Source: Agarophyton chilense (lineage: Eukaryota > Rhodophyta > Florideophyceae > Gracilariales > Gracilariaceae). Taken from it: a stretch of DNA of 64,000 bases. This document shows, piece by piece, positions 18,825 through 29,903 of the stretch (its first letter is position 1; each line of letters opens with the position of its first letter). A program made the position numbers and the translations under genes. Where the stretch lies: positions 868,001 through 932,000 of the forward strand of contig JARGXX010000006.1 of the NCBI GenBank assembly GCA_030374765.1. The letters run 5' to 3'. The notes beneath the pieces were generated by a model. That model was not told where the DNA came from, did no database searches, and saw only the letters and a list, made by a program, of their open reading frames with translations.

Positions 18825-19739
18825 TGTGGAGCAAAACCCGGCGACGGGAAGTGCTCTCAAGGTGTTCGAAGCCTTGCTCCCTGGGGGAGGCAGACTCAGA
18901 GACAGAGCCCTCCGTTCCACCCGTAGTGTGGGGTGTAACTCCCACGGGGGATTCCGGCAGTACCGACGGAGGTGAGGGGTAGAAACCGTTGGATCGGGAA
19001 TGGGTATGGGTATCCCAAAGAATGGGGGAAAATCCGGCGAAGAGGAAAAACGGGGCGAGGGTCGGGCACTAACAGGCACCGGACCCGAGAACCAGAAAAG
19101 GGGCGAAACAACAAAAGAAACCCAATACAGGGGCGAAAACCTGTCCTCGAAAGGAAACACAAAAAGCACGAAACAAGTAAGCAGAACCCCCACGGGGTAT
19201 CGTGCACGCAGGTCGTCTGAGCGGTCCCAAGGGGGTGGTTGCACGGAACCCAAACGTGGGCACTCTCCAAGTGGAGTCGTGTCCCTACGCAGCCGTTGCT
19301 AACCAGAGCCCGTTCCGGGTTGTAAGGCCGAAACGATGGCGACGAAGAACCTCTAAAGGTATCGAAGACCAACCTTGGTTACCATTTACTTTGAGCTTCG
19401 GACTGTCAGATCTCATCTCCCTAGGTAGGGCCCACTAACTAAACTCTACAGTAGTGCACACCTGCTCAGGGCCATACACGTGGAGATCCAACTGTCAGGG
19501 CCCAAAAGTCCAACGTTCTACAAATATCCGAAAATCGGTGCCAAAATTAAGCCACGTGTATCACGGGGCCAATCCAACCATGGGCCATCCGAATTCTCAC
19601 TTCATAGGCGAACTCTGGCCAGAAAACAGTTCCACCTCAGCACACCTTAGAGGGGATCATAATCATAACCCTCGGAGGGTTCAATCCTCATTCTATGAGT
19701 TGCATCTTCAAGTATCCCCTAACTGGGCGTTGCTCTACA
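18825..19739 (-). repeat. 3' LTR of gypsy R (915 bp)
   Basis: Reverse complement of the full-length LTR. Carries the GTGGAACTG variant found in the 3' LTR of L. Preceded on its inner side by GATTC, which belongs to the 8-bp gap between the hAT end and the LTR. Confidence 0.9.
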
Positions 19740-19752
19740 TCTCCCCCTCCTT
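19740..19752 (-). promoter_or_regulatory. Polypurine tract of gypsy R
   Basis: Minus-strand AAGGAGGGGGAGA adjoining the 3' LTR, identical to the tract in copy L. Confidence 0.8.
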
Positions 19753-19800
19753 AAGACGAGGAAGAACATCCCGAGCCGCGGGTGTCTCGCGTTCCGGTCG

Positions 19801-19810
19801 CTATATATAC
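19801..19810 (+). promoter_or_regulatory. TATA-like sequence upstream of the antisense ORF
   Basis: CTATATATAC stands alone in GC-rich sequence, between the polypurine tract and the antisense ATG at 19821, in both gypsy copies. It is the most TATA-like sequence in the element and is oriented for antisense transcription. It is only 10 bp from the ATG, so a transcript starting 25-30 bp downstream would begin after that ATG and use the next in-frame Met (19950). Confidence 0.4.
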
Positions 19811-19820
19811 TGCTCTCCCA

Positions 19821-21677
19821 ATGGGGTCCTTCACCACTTCTGGGGATCGCCACAAAACCGGCACATCGGTACAACTTTCTCCTACTCCTCCGACTTCCGG
19901 CGATAAGCAACTTCTCGCAACAGCAGTCTCAACCAACCCTCTCAAGGGAATGAACCCATACGTCCTCAACCCACTCTCGGGGCCATCGGCCTCCGCGCCG
20001 GCGGACAACGAAGCTCCCCAGCAGGGTGGATATTTCTCCGGTTTGGATGCAGCTCCGTCAGGTACCGAACCTTCCGCCTCGGCGGGCAACCGACATCCTC
20101 AAGAGGATTTGGACATCAACGTGGTGGCGTGGAACTCCGCTCATGCGATGCCCTTGGTAGCAAACTCCAGAGGTTGGATCTCAAACGAATCCTTTCGAAG
20201 GTGGAGTCCCCTTAGCGATCCGGTGATATATTCCCGCGCTCCGTGGTTCCATCCGACAGCGGTTCGCGACGATGAGCTCATCGACTCCTACGTGGAGGAC
20301 GGCTTATTGCCGGGTGGCCTACCTGTTAAGGTTGTACGTTATCCCGATTGGAGGGCACGGGTAGCCATAGAGCCTCAGTATCTATACAGCAGTCGCGGGG
20401 AGTCCCTAGACAAGGCGCGCGCAGCGATGGCGGCTCTGGCCTACCAGCGATTGGAGAGGTCACGCTTTGACCATCTGGTTCCCCCGGAGTACGGGTTCGA
20501 TGTCGCCTATTACCGCACGTACGGTGAGGTCTCCTACGGGGATAACCTGGCAGCCTTTCCCGAAGCCGAGTTCCGCGGACCGGGTTTTCCTCTCCGAGAA
20601 GATATGCTCCAATGGAGTCGTCCCATCCTTCGCGCTGGATTGAGGTACCTTCAACGGCAGTTTACGCAGTATGGGTTAGATCGACGCGTGCGCTTCGAGC
20701 GCCGCTCGCGCTCCCGTTTCTCGTTCCTTGTCCCTTATCCTCACGTGGAACTGGAGCGTATCCGTAACACGGCGAAGGTTGGGCGATTCGTGCCCCTTCC
20801 AGCTTGGTGGAGTATGGTCGAGGTCCCCCGAGGGTGCTTTGCTGAACTGCCCCCATGCATCTACTATATCGGGTCTCGTTTGCTGCACGACCTGAACTCG
20901 GGATACTGGGCCCTGGTTGCAGCCGAATGGGCAGCCGGCGTAGCGGCGCACCTCCTCTGGGATGCTCATGATCATTTCCGTATCTGGTATATTCCTCCGA
21001 TGCTACGGACCATCATGCGTCAGATTGACCTTTTCCCAGCGCTGGGTTCGGCCAGCAGCGTGCAGGACCTGTATCCAATCTTGGACGTGATCGACAACAC
21101 CCAATGGGATCGAGTTCCAGCGGAAAATCAGCCCGCAGGGGAAGGATCCGCGCGAGACAAGTCTCCTGGCCGGTACGATCCGGGCTCCGGTAACTGGGTC
21201 TATTACAATCCCTTCGAAGTGGTTCGCATCAGCGCGGCGCAAGCACGGGCGCTGATTGACTCGCCTCGACCGATGCCGGTGGGACACCCGACGGGGTTCA
21301 TTTATACCGACGATTACGAGTACGAGCCTCCAGTAGACCTGGACGATCCAGCGTTGGATAACGACATGCCAGCTCCTAGTGGAGTACTCCCTGTGGAGCC
21401 ATCTGCACCCTTCCAACCAGTGGGAACGGCCTCAGCTGCGGCGGCGAATGCATCCGGTGGCGGTCCATCTGCTCCCCCCGGGTGGGGTGGGAACACCCTT
21501 GCGAGGGCGCCGGTTGCCACTCCGCAAGCGGATAGCGTGCGACAAGGCCTCGTGAACGCGGGCATTCCGATTCCACCGGGTATGACGGATGTGAGCCAGA
21601 TGTTGGCTTTCGCCTCGGCGTACCATGAGGGTCAGAATCCCAACGGTGGGGCGGGTCCCTCCTCGGGCTTCCCGTAG
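19821..21677 (+). CDS. Antisense ORF of gypsy R, 618 aa, unknown function
   Basis: An uninterrupted frame on the strand opposite to gag-pol, lying between the chromodomain ORF and the 3' LTR. Residues about 1-100 are Pro/Ser/Ala rich and look disordered. Residues about 100-430 look folded and aromatic rich, with segments such as PDWRARVAIEPQYLY, LPPCIYYIGSRL, WALVAAEWAA and HDHFRIWYIPPML. Residues about 430-618 are Asp/Pro/Gly/Ala rich. No transmembrane segment, zinc finger or catalytic motif was recognised, and I cannot name a family. Length and predicted protein-like composition, plus presence in both copies, argue for a real gene. Antisense extra ORFs are known in some plant gypsy lineages; whether this is related is unknown. 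Confidence 0.65.
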   Translation: MGSFTTSGDRHKTGTSVQLSPTPPTSGDKQLLATAVSTNPLKGMNPYVLNPLSGPSASAPADNEAPQQGGYFSGLDAAPSGTEPSASAGNRHPQEDLDINVVAWNSAHAMPLVANSRGWISNESFRRWSPLSDPVIYSRAPWFHPTAVRDDELIDSYVEDGLLPGGLPVKVVRYPDWRARVAIEPQYLYSSRGESLDKARAAMAALAYQRLERSRFDHLVPPEYGFDVAYYRTYGEVSYGDNLAAFPEAEFRGPGFPLREDMLQWSRPILRAGLRYLQRQFTQYGLDRRVRFERRSRSRFSFLVPYPHVELERIRNTAKVGRFVPLPAWWSMVEVPRGCFAELPPCIYYIGSRLLHDLNSGYWALVAAEWAAGVAAHLLWDAHDHFRIWYIPPMLRTIMRQIDLFPALGSASSVQDLYPILDVIDNTQWDRVPAENQPAGEGSARDKSPGRYDPGSGNWVYYNPFEVVRISAAQARALIDSPRPMPVGHPTGFIYTDDYEYEPPVDLDDPALDNDMPAPSGVLPVEPSAPFQPVGTASAAAANASGGGPSAPPGWGGNTLARAPVATPQADSVRQGLVNAGIPIPPGMTDVSQMLAFASAYHEGQNPNGGAGPSSGFP

Positions 21678-22044
21678 TTCCGCCTTCGGGCAATTGTGGA
21701 GTCAATAGCTTGGCGACAATAGTAATCTTCTGATATTTGCATAACTTCTTTTCTTCTTCCTTCTTAGGATCTTCTTCATCTTCGTCTTCATCTTCTTCCC
21801 TTCCTAGGGTCCAATCTTCTTCTTAATCTTCTTCTCCACTTCGTGGGTCTTCTTTTTTTCTTTTTTTTCATCATAAACTGTCCCGATAACCGGTGCTGTG
21901 TTCCCCGGTTAACGGCGCTAGGCCGAGGGCCAGTAGACATTCCCTCTCAATACGTGTTCTTCGGGATACTCTCCTCAATTCCTCTTCAGAGGTCTAACAT
22001 CTTCCTCACTTCGAGGTCGCATCCACACCAGTTCCCTTGGTGGC
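21678..22044. repeat. CTT-rich low-complexity tract of gypsy R
   Basis: Reverse complement of the AAG-rich tract of copy L, centred on 21735-21870. It separates the 3' ends of the convergent antisense ORF and chromodomain ORF. Confidence 0.6.
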
Positions 22045-22284
22045 TTACATGACTTGGGCACGATCCAGACTTGGAGGCAAGGTTACCCGAGCGCGTCGGT
22101 GATAGGATAAAACCTTAGACCTCGGAAGGTGCTCAATGGGTTCAACTGTATCCTCATCAGGCGAGAATCCGTACCATCGGACTTGGTAGCGCACTTCTCC
22201 CTCGGGGGTGTAGATGTGACGCACGATGCGATCGATAACGAATTCCTGCGGGTATACTTTTCCCTTTTCGGGCTTCTCTTCCAT
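22045..22284 (-). CDS. Stand-alone chromodomain ORF of gypsy R
   Basis: 79 residues from ATG 22284, nearly identical to the copy in L, with EFVIDRIV and EVRYQVRWYGFSPDEDT. The frame is intact and again separated from pol by about 500 bp and a different frame, which shows the arrangement belongs to the family and is not damage to one copy. Confidence 0.8.
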   Translation of the reverse strand: MEEKPEKGKVYPQEFVIDRIVRHIYTPEGEVRYQVRWYGFSPDEDTVEPIEHLPRSKVLSYHRRARVTLPPSLDRAQVM

Positions 22285-22783
22285 CTTGGAACGCTCTAGT
22301 TCCCTTGAGGGTGTCAACGTAGGGTCTAGACACACCCCGGTGGGTTCTTTTCCGTGTTGCGAGCGGGTCTCAGCCCTTCGTCCGAACGGCGCCGAGTGGC
22401 CTGTGGGCTACGTTGTAACTTCCGTCTACGGAGTCAAAACGGCCCAGTTTTCGGTTCTTCTTAAAGCTGAGATTTTTTCGATAACAACGGTGTTCTTAGA
22501 TTCCATGACGGTTGAGAAACCGCGACGCGGTAGCGTCTCCAATCTCAGGGGGGTAAGACTTCAACGTCAACCCGAGCTACGGGGACGAAGGTTGCTCTTG
22601 TGCAACGCGCCGTGCGACGGAGGCGGTTTGCGCGACGATTGGTCGTCAGAGCCTTTTGATTGGCTCGGTGCCATTCGACGTGTGCCACATAAATGCGCGG
22701 GCGCCGGTTGCCACTCCGCAAGCGGATGTGAGGTGGTGCTTTCGACACGCGCTAGCACTCTCCTGAGCTGTCCCCGACGGGTC

Positions 22784-25700
22784 TCACTCATTTCTTTCCC
22801 ATTCCTGAGGGTTCCAGTGTCTCCATAAAAGTTCCTGTTCCCATTCCATAACGGAGAGCCAAATTTGGTCAACGTCGTCGTCGAGATCTTCCCCGTGCGG
22901 GTCCGCTGACACAGCTCGTTCTCGAGAAAGCGGGGTTTGAGTGTGCGACACCCCAGTGTCTCGTCTGCGGCGGCGGGTGATCGTCGGCTCTGTAGGCGTT
23001 CCGGGTGCGGAGTTCTCCACACGACTCTCCCTAGGCGGGTTTTCGTCATCTTTTCTGACGTCGTGCTCGGATGGGTCGGCGGTGATGTCGCTACCCATAC
23101 GCTGGGGTTGTGACTTCTCTGTCGCCGGCTCGGTCGGGCTCGCCGTCTCTCTGCGAGAACTAGATTCCCCGTTAGGGCGACTGGCTGACGCCGAAATATC
23201 GTCCTGCGAAGGAACTAAGTCCTCCTCCCCCTCCTTAGGCGGAGAGCCAGGAGGCTTGATTACCTCCGGTGGGGGAGTAACTCTGTAAGAGTTCGTTGAC
23301 TGGGCCCTTGAGGGAGCGGGCCCAGGTTCGGGAGTATCCGAAGTTTCCGGTAGGTCGGTTAAACCACGTTCCGGGTGCGGAAGTATAACGGGGCGGGTGT
23401 TCGAATCTCCGCCTGGCGGGTTAACTTCCGTTGAATCATCTCCTGTGGAGGGCGTTGGTGCCGACACCACTTCCACATTTGGGTTGGGCGCTCGTGTGAT
23501 GCGGTCCCTGGAGACCCGTTCGTGGCGGTTAGCAATATCCAATACCACCGTGTCTGGGTCTACAGAAACCACCCGATAGGGTCCGTCCACAATTGGCGAA
23601 AGCTTGTGCCTACGTTCCTTTTCAGGATTGTAGTATTCCTTTCGAAGGAAGACGAAGTCGTCGGGCTCCACCTGAGGTAGAGGTTTGCGAACCCGATTGT
23701 CAAAGTCCTTCTTGTAGGCGCGTTGAGCTTTGTACATTGCTTTCCGGGCTATCGGCACCATCTTCGTAAGCCACTCTTTCCAGGCTTCTCGGTACAATCC
23801 CGGTGACGGGTACGTCGACAGCGTCGGTTGAGCCTCGATGGCGACCGGCGGCGGTGTCCTCGACAGTACCAGTTCGAATGTGGATAACGATGTAACCCGA
23901 TGTACCTGGGTGTTGTATGAATACGTGATAGCGTCTGTGTACAAGTCCCAATTTTTGGGGTGATCCGCAACATACGATCTCAAAGCGTTGAGTATCGTGC
24001 GGTTAAACCTCTCCACCTGTCCATTCCCCTGAGGGTGATACGTAGTAACAAATAAATTCCTTACATCAAGGATTCGACATACATCCTGAAAGAACTTTGA
24101 TGCGTATTGCCCTCCGTTGTCGGATAACAACTGCACCGGCGGTCCATATACGAACACCCAATGGGTCACGAACGCTTGCGCGACGGTAGCGGCGGAGATC
24201 CGCTTCAGCGGCACAGTTCTCGTTAGCTTAGAGAATCTGTCAGAAATGACAAGCAGATACCGATGACCTCGGGGCGTCCTGGTAAACTCCCCTAGGATGT
24301 ATATGGCCACGAATTCGAGTGGAGCCCGTGCCGGGAACAGCGTCAACTTCTTAGAGTGCTTCCGAAGTTTGACGTCATTCTTGGCGCAATTGGCGCAGGC
24401 CCGTCTGACGGCGTAACAATCGAATGCCATTGCCGGCCAGTAAAAGTCCCTTCTCAACGTGAGGTACAGTTTTCTTCCCCCGGGGTGGGCGCCAACCTTC
24501 ACATAGTGAGTGAGGTGTAATACCCTCTGTTGTAGGGTGTGCGGCACCACTATCCTCGGGCGAGGTCCAACGGTCCTGATTAGGTAACCCTGATCGTCGT
24601 CCTCGAAAGGTAACTGAAATCCTCCGTTGAGGCGAGCCCGAATCCGTGTACAGAATGGGTCGAGCTGTTGCTCGCGTATCATCTCCTCTGGAGAGATAGG
24701 TATAAAAGAGCCGGTCGGCGAATCCAGACTCTCGTTGACGAGTACATCGTCACAAACATCATCCGTCAGCGGTTGAGCTCCTCCCTCGAGGTCCGATACC
24801 ATAAAACATGGGATGTCATCGTCCTCGTAGGGTTCCGTTTCTGCTGTGGTTCCCAAGCGGGATAGTGCATCAGCCTGAGTGTTCAGCTTCCCTTTCTTGT
24901 ACAGGATCTCAAAGTCGAATTCCGACAGTCGGAGACGCCAGCGCATAAGGCGGCCCGAGGGTTCGGAGATCTCCAGGAGCCAATTCAAGCATGCGTGGTC
25001 CGTATGGACTTTGAAACGAGTACCCATCAGATAGGGGCGAAGTGTAGCCAAGGCCCACACAACGGCTAAGCATTCTTTCTCGGAGACCGAGTAGTTCCTT
25101 TCATGGACATTCAGGGAACGGGACCAGTACCCAATAGGGTGACGTTCACCATCCTCAGAGGATTGGAACAGTGCACGCCCTACTTGGTTTGCACTAGCAT
25201 CGGTGTCCACTTCGTAAGGGAGCCCAGGATTGGGTAGAGCCAAGATTGGCGGTGATGTTACGGCATTCACCAGTGCCGTGAAGGCAAACGCTTCCGCGTC
25301 GCCAAAAGGTTCCAGTTCAACTGGTTGTCCTTTCGTCAGGAGCCTGTTGAGGGGGGTGGCAATATCCGCAAAGTTTGGGACGAATCGGCGATACACGTTA
25401 CACAGACCTAAGAAGGATCGCAACTCCGTTTGAGTTTTCGGGTGTTTTGCTTCCTTCAAGGATTTCACTCGTACTTCATCGATTGAAAGCTGTCCGGGAC
25501 GGATGATATGACCCAGATACTTAACCGAATCAGTGAAAAACTCGCACTTCTTGAGTTTCAAGGTGATTCCCGCGTCGCGGAGTATCTTCATTACGTCCCT
25601 GACGTGTTCGAGGTGGTCATCCAGGTTGTTGGAGAAGACAATAATGTCGTCTAAATACACTAGACACGTCCTCCACTTGAAGGGAGCCAACAGAATGTCT

Positions 25701-26735
25701 ATCGCCCGTTGAAACGTTGCAGGGGCATTTGTCAACCCAAAAGGCATCCTCCGGAATTGGAAAAGTTCTTGATGACACACGAAAGCCGTTTTGTCTCGAT
25801 CTTCCTCCCTAATAGGGACTTGCCAGTAGCCCGAATTGGCGTCGAGGGTAGAGAAAACAGTAGCGCTCCCAAGGGAGTCGATGTATTCGTCCATCCGAGG
25901 GATCGGGTACACATCCTTAATGGTTACCTCGTTCAGGCGTCTGTAATCGATGCAGAAACGCCACGATCCATCCGGTTTCGGAACTAACACCACTGGTGAG
26001 GCCCAAGCGGACTGGGCAGGTTCAATTACGCCCGCTTTAAGCATCTTCTCCACCTGAGATTTCTCCTCTTCCCGAGCTTTCGGTCCAGCCCTGTAAGGGT
26101 GTTGGGCAATAGGCCGAGTGTTCGGTAACAAATCGATGCGGTGTTCTGTAATCCCAATAGTTCCAAGGGAACCATCCCACATGGGGGTAAATTCACAAAG
26201 CATGTGCCTCAGCTTCTCCCGATGAGATGCGGGTACATGGTTGAGATCCCATTTCTCCAATTCCTGAACAGGATCCGTCTGGTCTGCTCCAGTGATAGGG
26301 GCCGTAACCTTCTGAGGTTTAAAGTGTTCAGCGTGTGGAGCTGCAGTCGTATGCTCACCGTCTTCCTCGATTTCGGCAGTGTCCTCCCCCTCCTAAGGGT
26401 CCGCCACACCAAGGACCTCTGCGATAGAGATCTTTGTAGGTACGACCGCATGCGGGTGTGGATATTTGACGAACCATAAACTGGTTGGACAGGCCGAAGT
26501 CGGCGAATACCTTATAATTCCGCTTGGCCATTACCGTAATTCGATCCGGAATACGGAGATTACGGGACCGTATCCACGGGCGACGGAGGACACTAAAGTA
26601 TCCCGAGTTAACGTCGGTGTCAGCCGTTTTCCTTGAAAGGATTGTCACAGCTAGGGAGCGAAGCTGGAGCGCCTCGGGCGTCTTCAACTCCGGCTCAGAA
26701 GACGCCCCTCCCGCAGGGGAGACTCCCAAGTTTAG
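22784..26735 (-). pseudogene. pol: pol of gypsy R lacking protease
   Basis: RT, RNase H and integrase form one long open frame (about 26260 to 22784, 1158 codons) with the same motifs as L, including YLDD and the D,D,E integrase triad. Upstream, about 90 codons after the gag stop, sequence corresponding to L 7236-7873 is deleted. It includes the LDTGA protease motif, and 638 bp is not a multiple of three, so the frame is lost. A TAG replaces an AAG codon between the deletion and RT. The junction shows a two-base overlap (TC). This copy reads about 16 codons past the point where L stops, to a TGA at 22784-22786. Confidence 0.88.
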
Positions 26736-28762
26736 TTTTTCGAAGCGGACCCCACCGAATTCGGTGCAGCTGCCTCGAAGGAAACCGGTTGTTCCCCGTT
26801 CGCGGGTACAAGTTCTGTATCCCTGTCAGCGAGGTCAGCTTGGAGTATCCTTTGTTCCTCATAAAACCTACTCGGGACTCGAGCTTTCTCCTCAGGGGTC
26901 AGAGCCTCGTACTGAGCAATAATTCGTGAACCCTCCCGCAGGGGAAATGTGCAGTCTGGTGCTTTGTGACCACGGAGGTAACACAAATAGCAAATCAGCT
27001 CTGCCGGGTTCGGTTGTGGACGTGAATCCACGCGACGTGGTGCTGTATCCCTCCATCCGGGGCGAGAGAACCGAGCAGCGGTATTTGCAAAAGGTAGCGA
27101 TGCGGCTGGCACCCTCCGTCCGTGGGTATAGAGCGCAGGGTCTTCATCCGTAGTCGGAGCGGATGTCGACGGCAACTCAGACGTACCCATAGATTCGGGG
27201 TTACTTTCCATGAAGTGAATGTTATCATTGACCCCCACAGGGGCAGGGCCTCCTGCGAGTGACAAAGACGAGTTACCTCCATCGGCGAGGAGTGCACGTG
27301 TCGGCCGACTCTTTCGGTTCTGCCGGGCACGGAGAGTATCCCCCTCAGCCTGGCCGTACTGAACCAGTTCCAAGTAGGTCAGCTTGCGCTTCTCTTCCCG
27401 ATATCGGGCAACAAATGCCCTTATCGAGGGGTCCAAACCATCCACAAACATGGTGCATCTCTCGTAGGCGGGGAATACATTCCCGCATCGGTAAAACGCT
27501 TTATTCAAGCGAGTTGAATACACCGTTTTGGTTTCCATCGGCTTCTGCCGCGTATCCCTTAATGCAAGGATTGCTTCCTGAATCGCATTTCCAGTAGCGT
27601 ATGACCTCAAAAGGTACTGCACCGCTTCGGGCCAGCACGTGACTTCCCCTTCCGAGGCTCGGGATGATCCACGGACGGAGTTGAACTGGTCTTCAGCCAT
27701 CCCCTTTAAGAAATAGGGTAATGCCAGATACGCTTGCGCTTCACTCATACCGAAGATGTCAGCCTCCTGGACGAACCTCGCAAGGAAATCGAGCGCCAGA
27801 ATTGGGTCTGTTCCTGTGAACTCCCTCTTATGTAGGGTGATGCTCAGCCTTTTGATGTAGTCCTTGACCTTACCCGTTCCGCGGGATGTTCGATCTCCCG
27901 AAGGGTTATCAAACCGGTAATAGCGGTACGATAGCAGCTTCCGATAGAGAGGATTCGTCGGCTTCAGCTCCCTTAATCCAAGGTGTTTCCTACCCTTCTT
28001 CCGGGTACGGATTGCCCCTTGAGAGGTGTAAGTAGCCTTCGACCGAGTTGCCCGGGATGACCGGCGTTCATCTTCACTATCCGAAGATTCGGAGGACGAA
28101 CTCGATGGCGAGCGATTGGGATCGGAATCCGATAAATCCTCTTGGAGGTGAACCCTCTTCTTGGACTTGCGGCGGTCCCGTTTAGCGGAGCGGTGTTCTT
28201 CGTCTTCCGAAACGTCGGGTTTATCCTTCGAGGCTTCTGCGTCTCCGTCCATACGGATAGTGGCCTCGAGGGTGTCTAGCCGAGCTCGGAAGCGTTCCGC
28301 TTGCACGCGGTGTTCCTCCACGAGGCTCCGGTACTCCTGGATAAAGACCCCAGGGGTACCAAAGCTTTCCAAAAGGGAGTTCGCATCCCTCCTCAGGGTA
28401 CGAAGGTCATCGGCGACTCCCCGCACCGGGGCGTCCTCCACCTTGAGGCGGAGGGTAGTATCCTCCTGAAGGAGCTCGACGTGAGCCGCGTTGGCGATAT
28501 CGATTCGAGTCTCCAGGCGCTGTAATTCAGGGTCGGCCCGACTTCGGGGTGCTGCTGAGGGGGTCTCCACCACTGGAGCTGGGCCCACAGCCACGACCTC
28601 TCGAGGACCTGAAACCACTGAGGGTGCTCTCCGAGTGTCCGGATCGATACCGGAATCGTTTCGACCTTCGGGAATTGAGCTCCTCGACCTAGGCGGGGCC
28701 GGGGGCACTGAATCCGCTTGACAGTTCGATCCAGTCCTGGAACCACGGGTAGGCGGCGACAT
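26732..28762 (-). CDS. gag: gag of gypsy R, intact (676 aa)
   Basis: Opens at ATG 28760-28762 and runs without interruption to TAA 26732-26734. It has a basic, Pro/Ser-rich N-terminus, a heptad-like stretch near residues 75-180, a Ser/Glu/Asp block, a helical capsid-like region, and a CX2CX4HX4C zinc knuckle (CYLCYLRGHKAPDC) near residue 590. The slippery site and hairpins at its end are conserved with copy L. It is the only complete gag of this family in the window. Confidence 0.88.
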   Translation of the reverse strand: MSPPTRGSRTGSNCQADSVPPAPPRSRSSIPEGRNDSGIDPDTRRAPSVVSGPREVVAVGPAPVVETPSAAPRSRADPELQRLETRIDIANAAHVELLQEDTTLRLKVEDAPVRGVADDLRTLRRDANSLLESFGTPGVFIQEYRSLVEEHRVQAERFRARLDTLEATIRMDGDAEASKDKPDVSEDEEHRSAKRDRRKSKKRVHLQEDLSDSDPNRSPSSSSSESSDSEDERRSSRATRSKATYTSQGAIRTRKKGRKHLGLRELKPTNPLYRKLLSYRYYRFDNPSGDRTSRGTGKVKDYIKRLSITLHKREFTGTDPILALDFLARFVQEADIFGMSEAQAYLALPYFLKGMAEDQFNSVRGSSRASEGEVTCWPEAVQYLLRSYATGNAIQEAILALRDTRQKPMETKTVYSTRLNKAFYRCGNVFPAYERCTMFVDGLDPSIRAFVARYREEKRKLTYLELVQYGQAEGDTLRARQNRKSRPTRALLADGGNSSLSLAGGPAPVGVNDNIHFMESNPESMGTSELPSTSAPTTDEDPALYTHGRRVPAASLPFANTAARFSRPGWRDTAPRRVDSRPQPNPAELICYLCYLRGHKAPDCTFPLREGSRIIAQYEALTPEEKARVPSRFYEEQRILQADLADRDTELVPANGEQPVSFEAAAPNSVGSASKN

Positions 28763-28964
28763 GCTGCAGACACGACACCGACGATTCGGGGTAACGATGA
28801 AATTCGATCACGAGATTCCCGGAGAACGGATGACGTAACACAAAAAAAAATAAAAACCAATTCCACCCTTTCCAAAGGGGACCACTACAACAAATCTTCA
28901 CGACGGTGCTTCCTCTTCCAAGAGATATTCCAACACGTGGATGACCAACCTAAAAGTCCGAGAA

Positions 28965-28986
28965 CGAATTCTAAGTCGGGAGACCA
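28965..28986 (-). promoter_or_regulatory. Primer binding site of gypsy R
   Basis: Two bases inside the 5' LTR, the minus strand reads TGGTCTCCCGACTTAGAAT. It begins with TGG, as expected for pairing with a tRNA CCA end. The identical 19 bases occur at 45644-45662 next to a copia LTR-like repeat. The tRNA identity was not established. Confidence 0.75.
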
Positions 28987-28988
28987 CT

Positions 28989-29903
28989 TGTGGAGCAAAA
29001 CCCGGCGACGGGAAGTGCTCTCAAGGTGTTCGAAGCCTTGCTCCCTGGGGGAGGCAGACTCAGAGACAGAGCCCTCCGTTCCACCCGTAGTGTGGGGTGT
29101 AACTCCCACGGGGGATTCCGGCAGTACCGACGGAGGTGAGGGGTAGAAACCGTTGGATCGGGAATGGGTATGGGTATCCCAAAGAATGGGGGAAAATCCG
29201 GCGAAGAGGAAAAACGGGGCGAGGGTCGGGCACTAACAGGCACCGGACCCGAGAACCAGAAAAGGGGCGAAACAACAAAAGAAACCCAATACAGGGGCGA
29301 AAACCTGTCCTCGAAAGGAAACACAAAAAGCACGCAACAAGTAAGCAGAACCCCCACGGGGTATCGTGCACGCAGGTCGTCTGAGCGGTCCCAAGGGGGT
29401 GGTTGCACGGAACCCAAACGTGGGCACTCTCCAAGTGGAGTCGTGTCCCTACGCAGCCGTTGCTAACCAGAGCCCGTTCCGGGTTGTAAGGCCGAAACGA
29501 TGGCGACGAAGAACCTCTAAAGGTATCGAAGACCAACCTTGGTTACCATTTACTTTGAGCTTCGGACTGTCAGATCTCATCTCCCTAGGTAGGGCCCACT
29601 AACTAAACTCTACAGTAGTGCACACCTGCTCAGGGCCATACACGTGGAGATCCAACTGTCAGGGCCCAAAAGTCCAACGTTCTACAAATATCCGAAAATC
29701 GGTGCCAAAATTAAGCCACGTGTATCACGGGGCCAATCCAACCATGGGCCATCCGAATTCTCACTTCATAGGCGAATTCTAACCAGAAAACAGTGCCACC
29801 TCAGCACACCTTAGAGGGGATCATAATCATAACCCTCGGAGGGTTCAATCCCCATTCTATGAGTTGCATCTTCAAGTATCCCCTAACTGGGCGTTGCTCT
29901 ACA
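28989..29903 (-). repeat. 5' LTR of gypsy R (915 bp)
   Basis: Full-length LTR. Shares the GTGGCACTG variant with the 5' LTR of L, which marks the two 5' LTRs as copies of one ancestral LTR. Flanked outside by CCTGT and the Harbinger 5' flank. Confidence 0.9.

Larger units (their letters stand above)
18825..29903 (-). mobile_element. Chromodomain Ty3/gypsy LTR retrotransposon, copy R
   Basis: Same family and gene order as copy L, in opposite orientation, with two full 915-bp LTRs, a canonical TGG primer site and the same polypurine tract. The outer flank CCTGT corresponds to the CCCGT flank (reverse complement of ACGGG) of L, while the inner flank is GATTC, so there is no target duplication. 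Gag, the chromodomain ORF and the antisense ORF are intact. Pol has lost the protease through a 638-bp deletion and carries a stop upstream of RT. The copy could be mobilised only with protease supplied from elsewhere. Confidence 0.9.
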
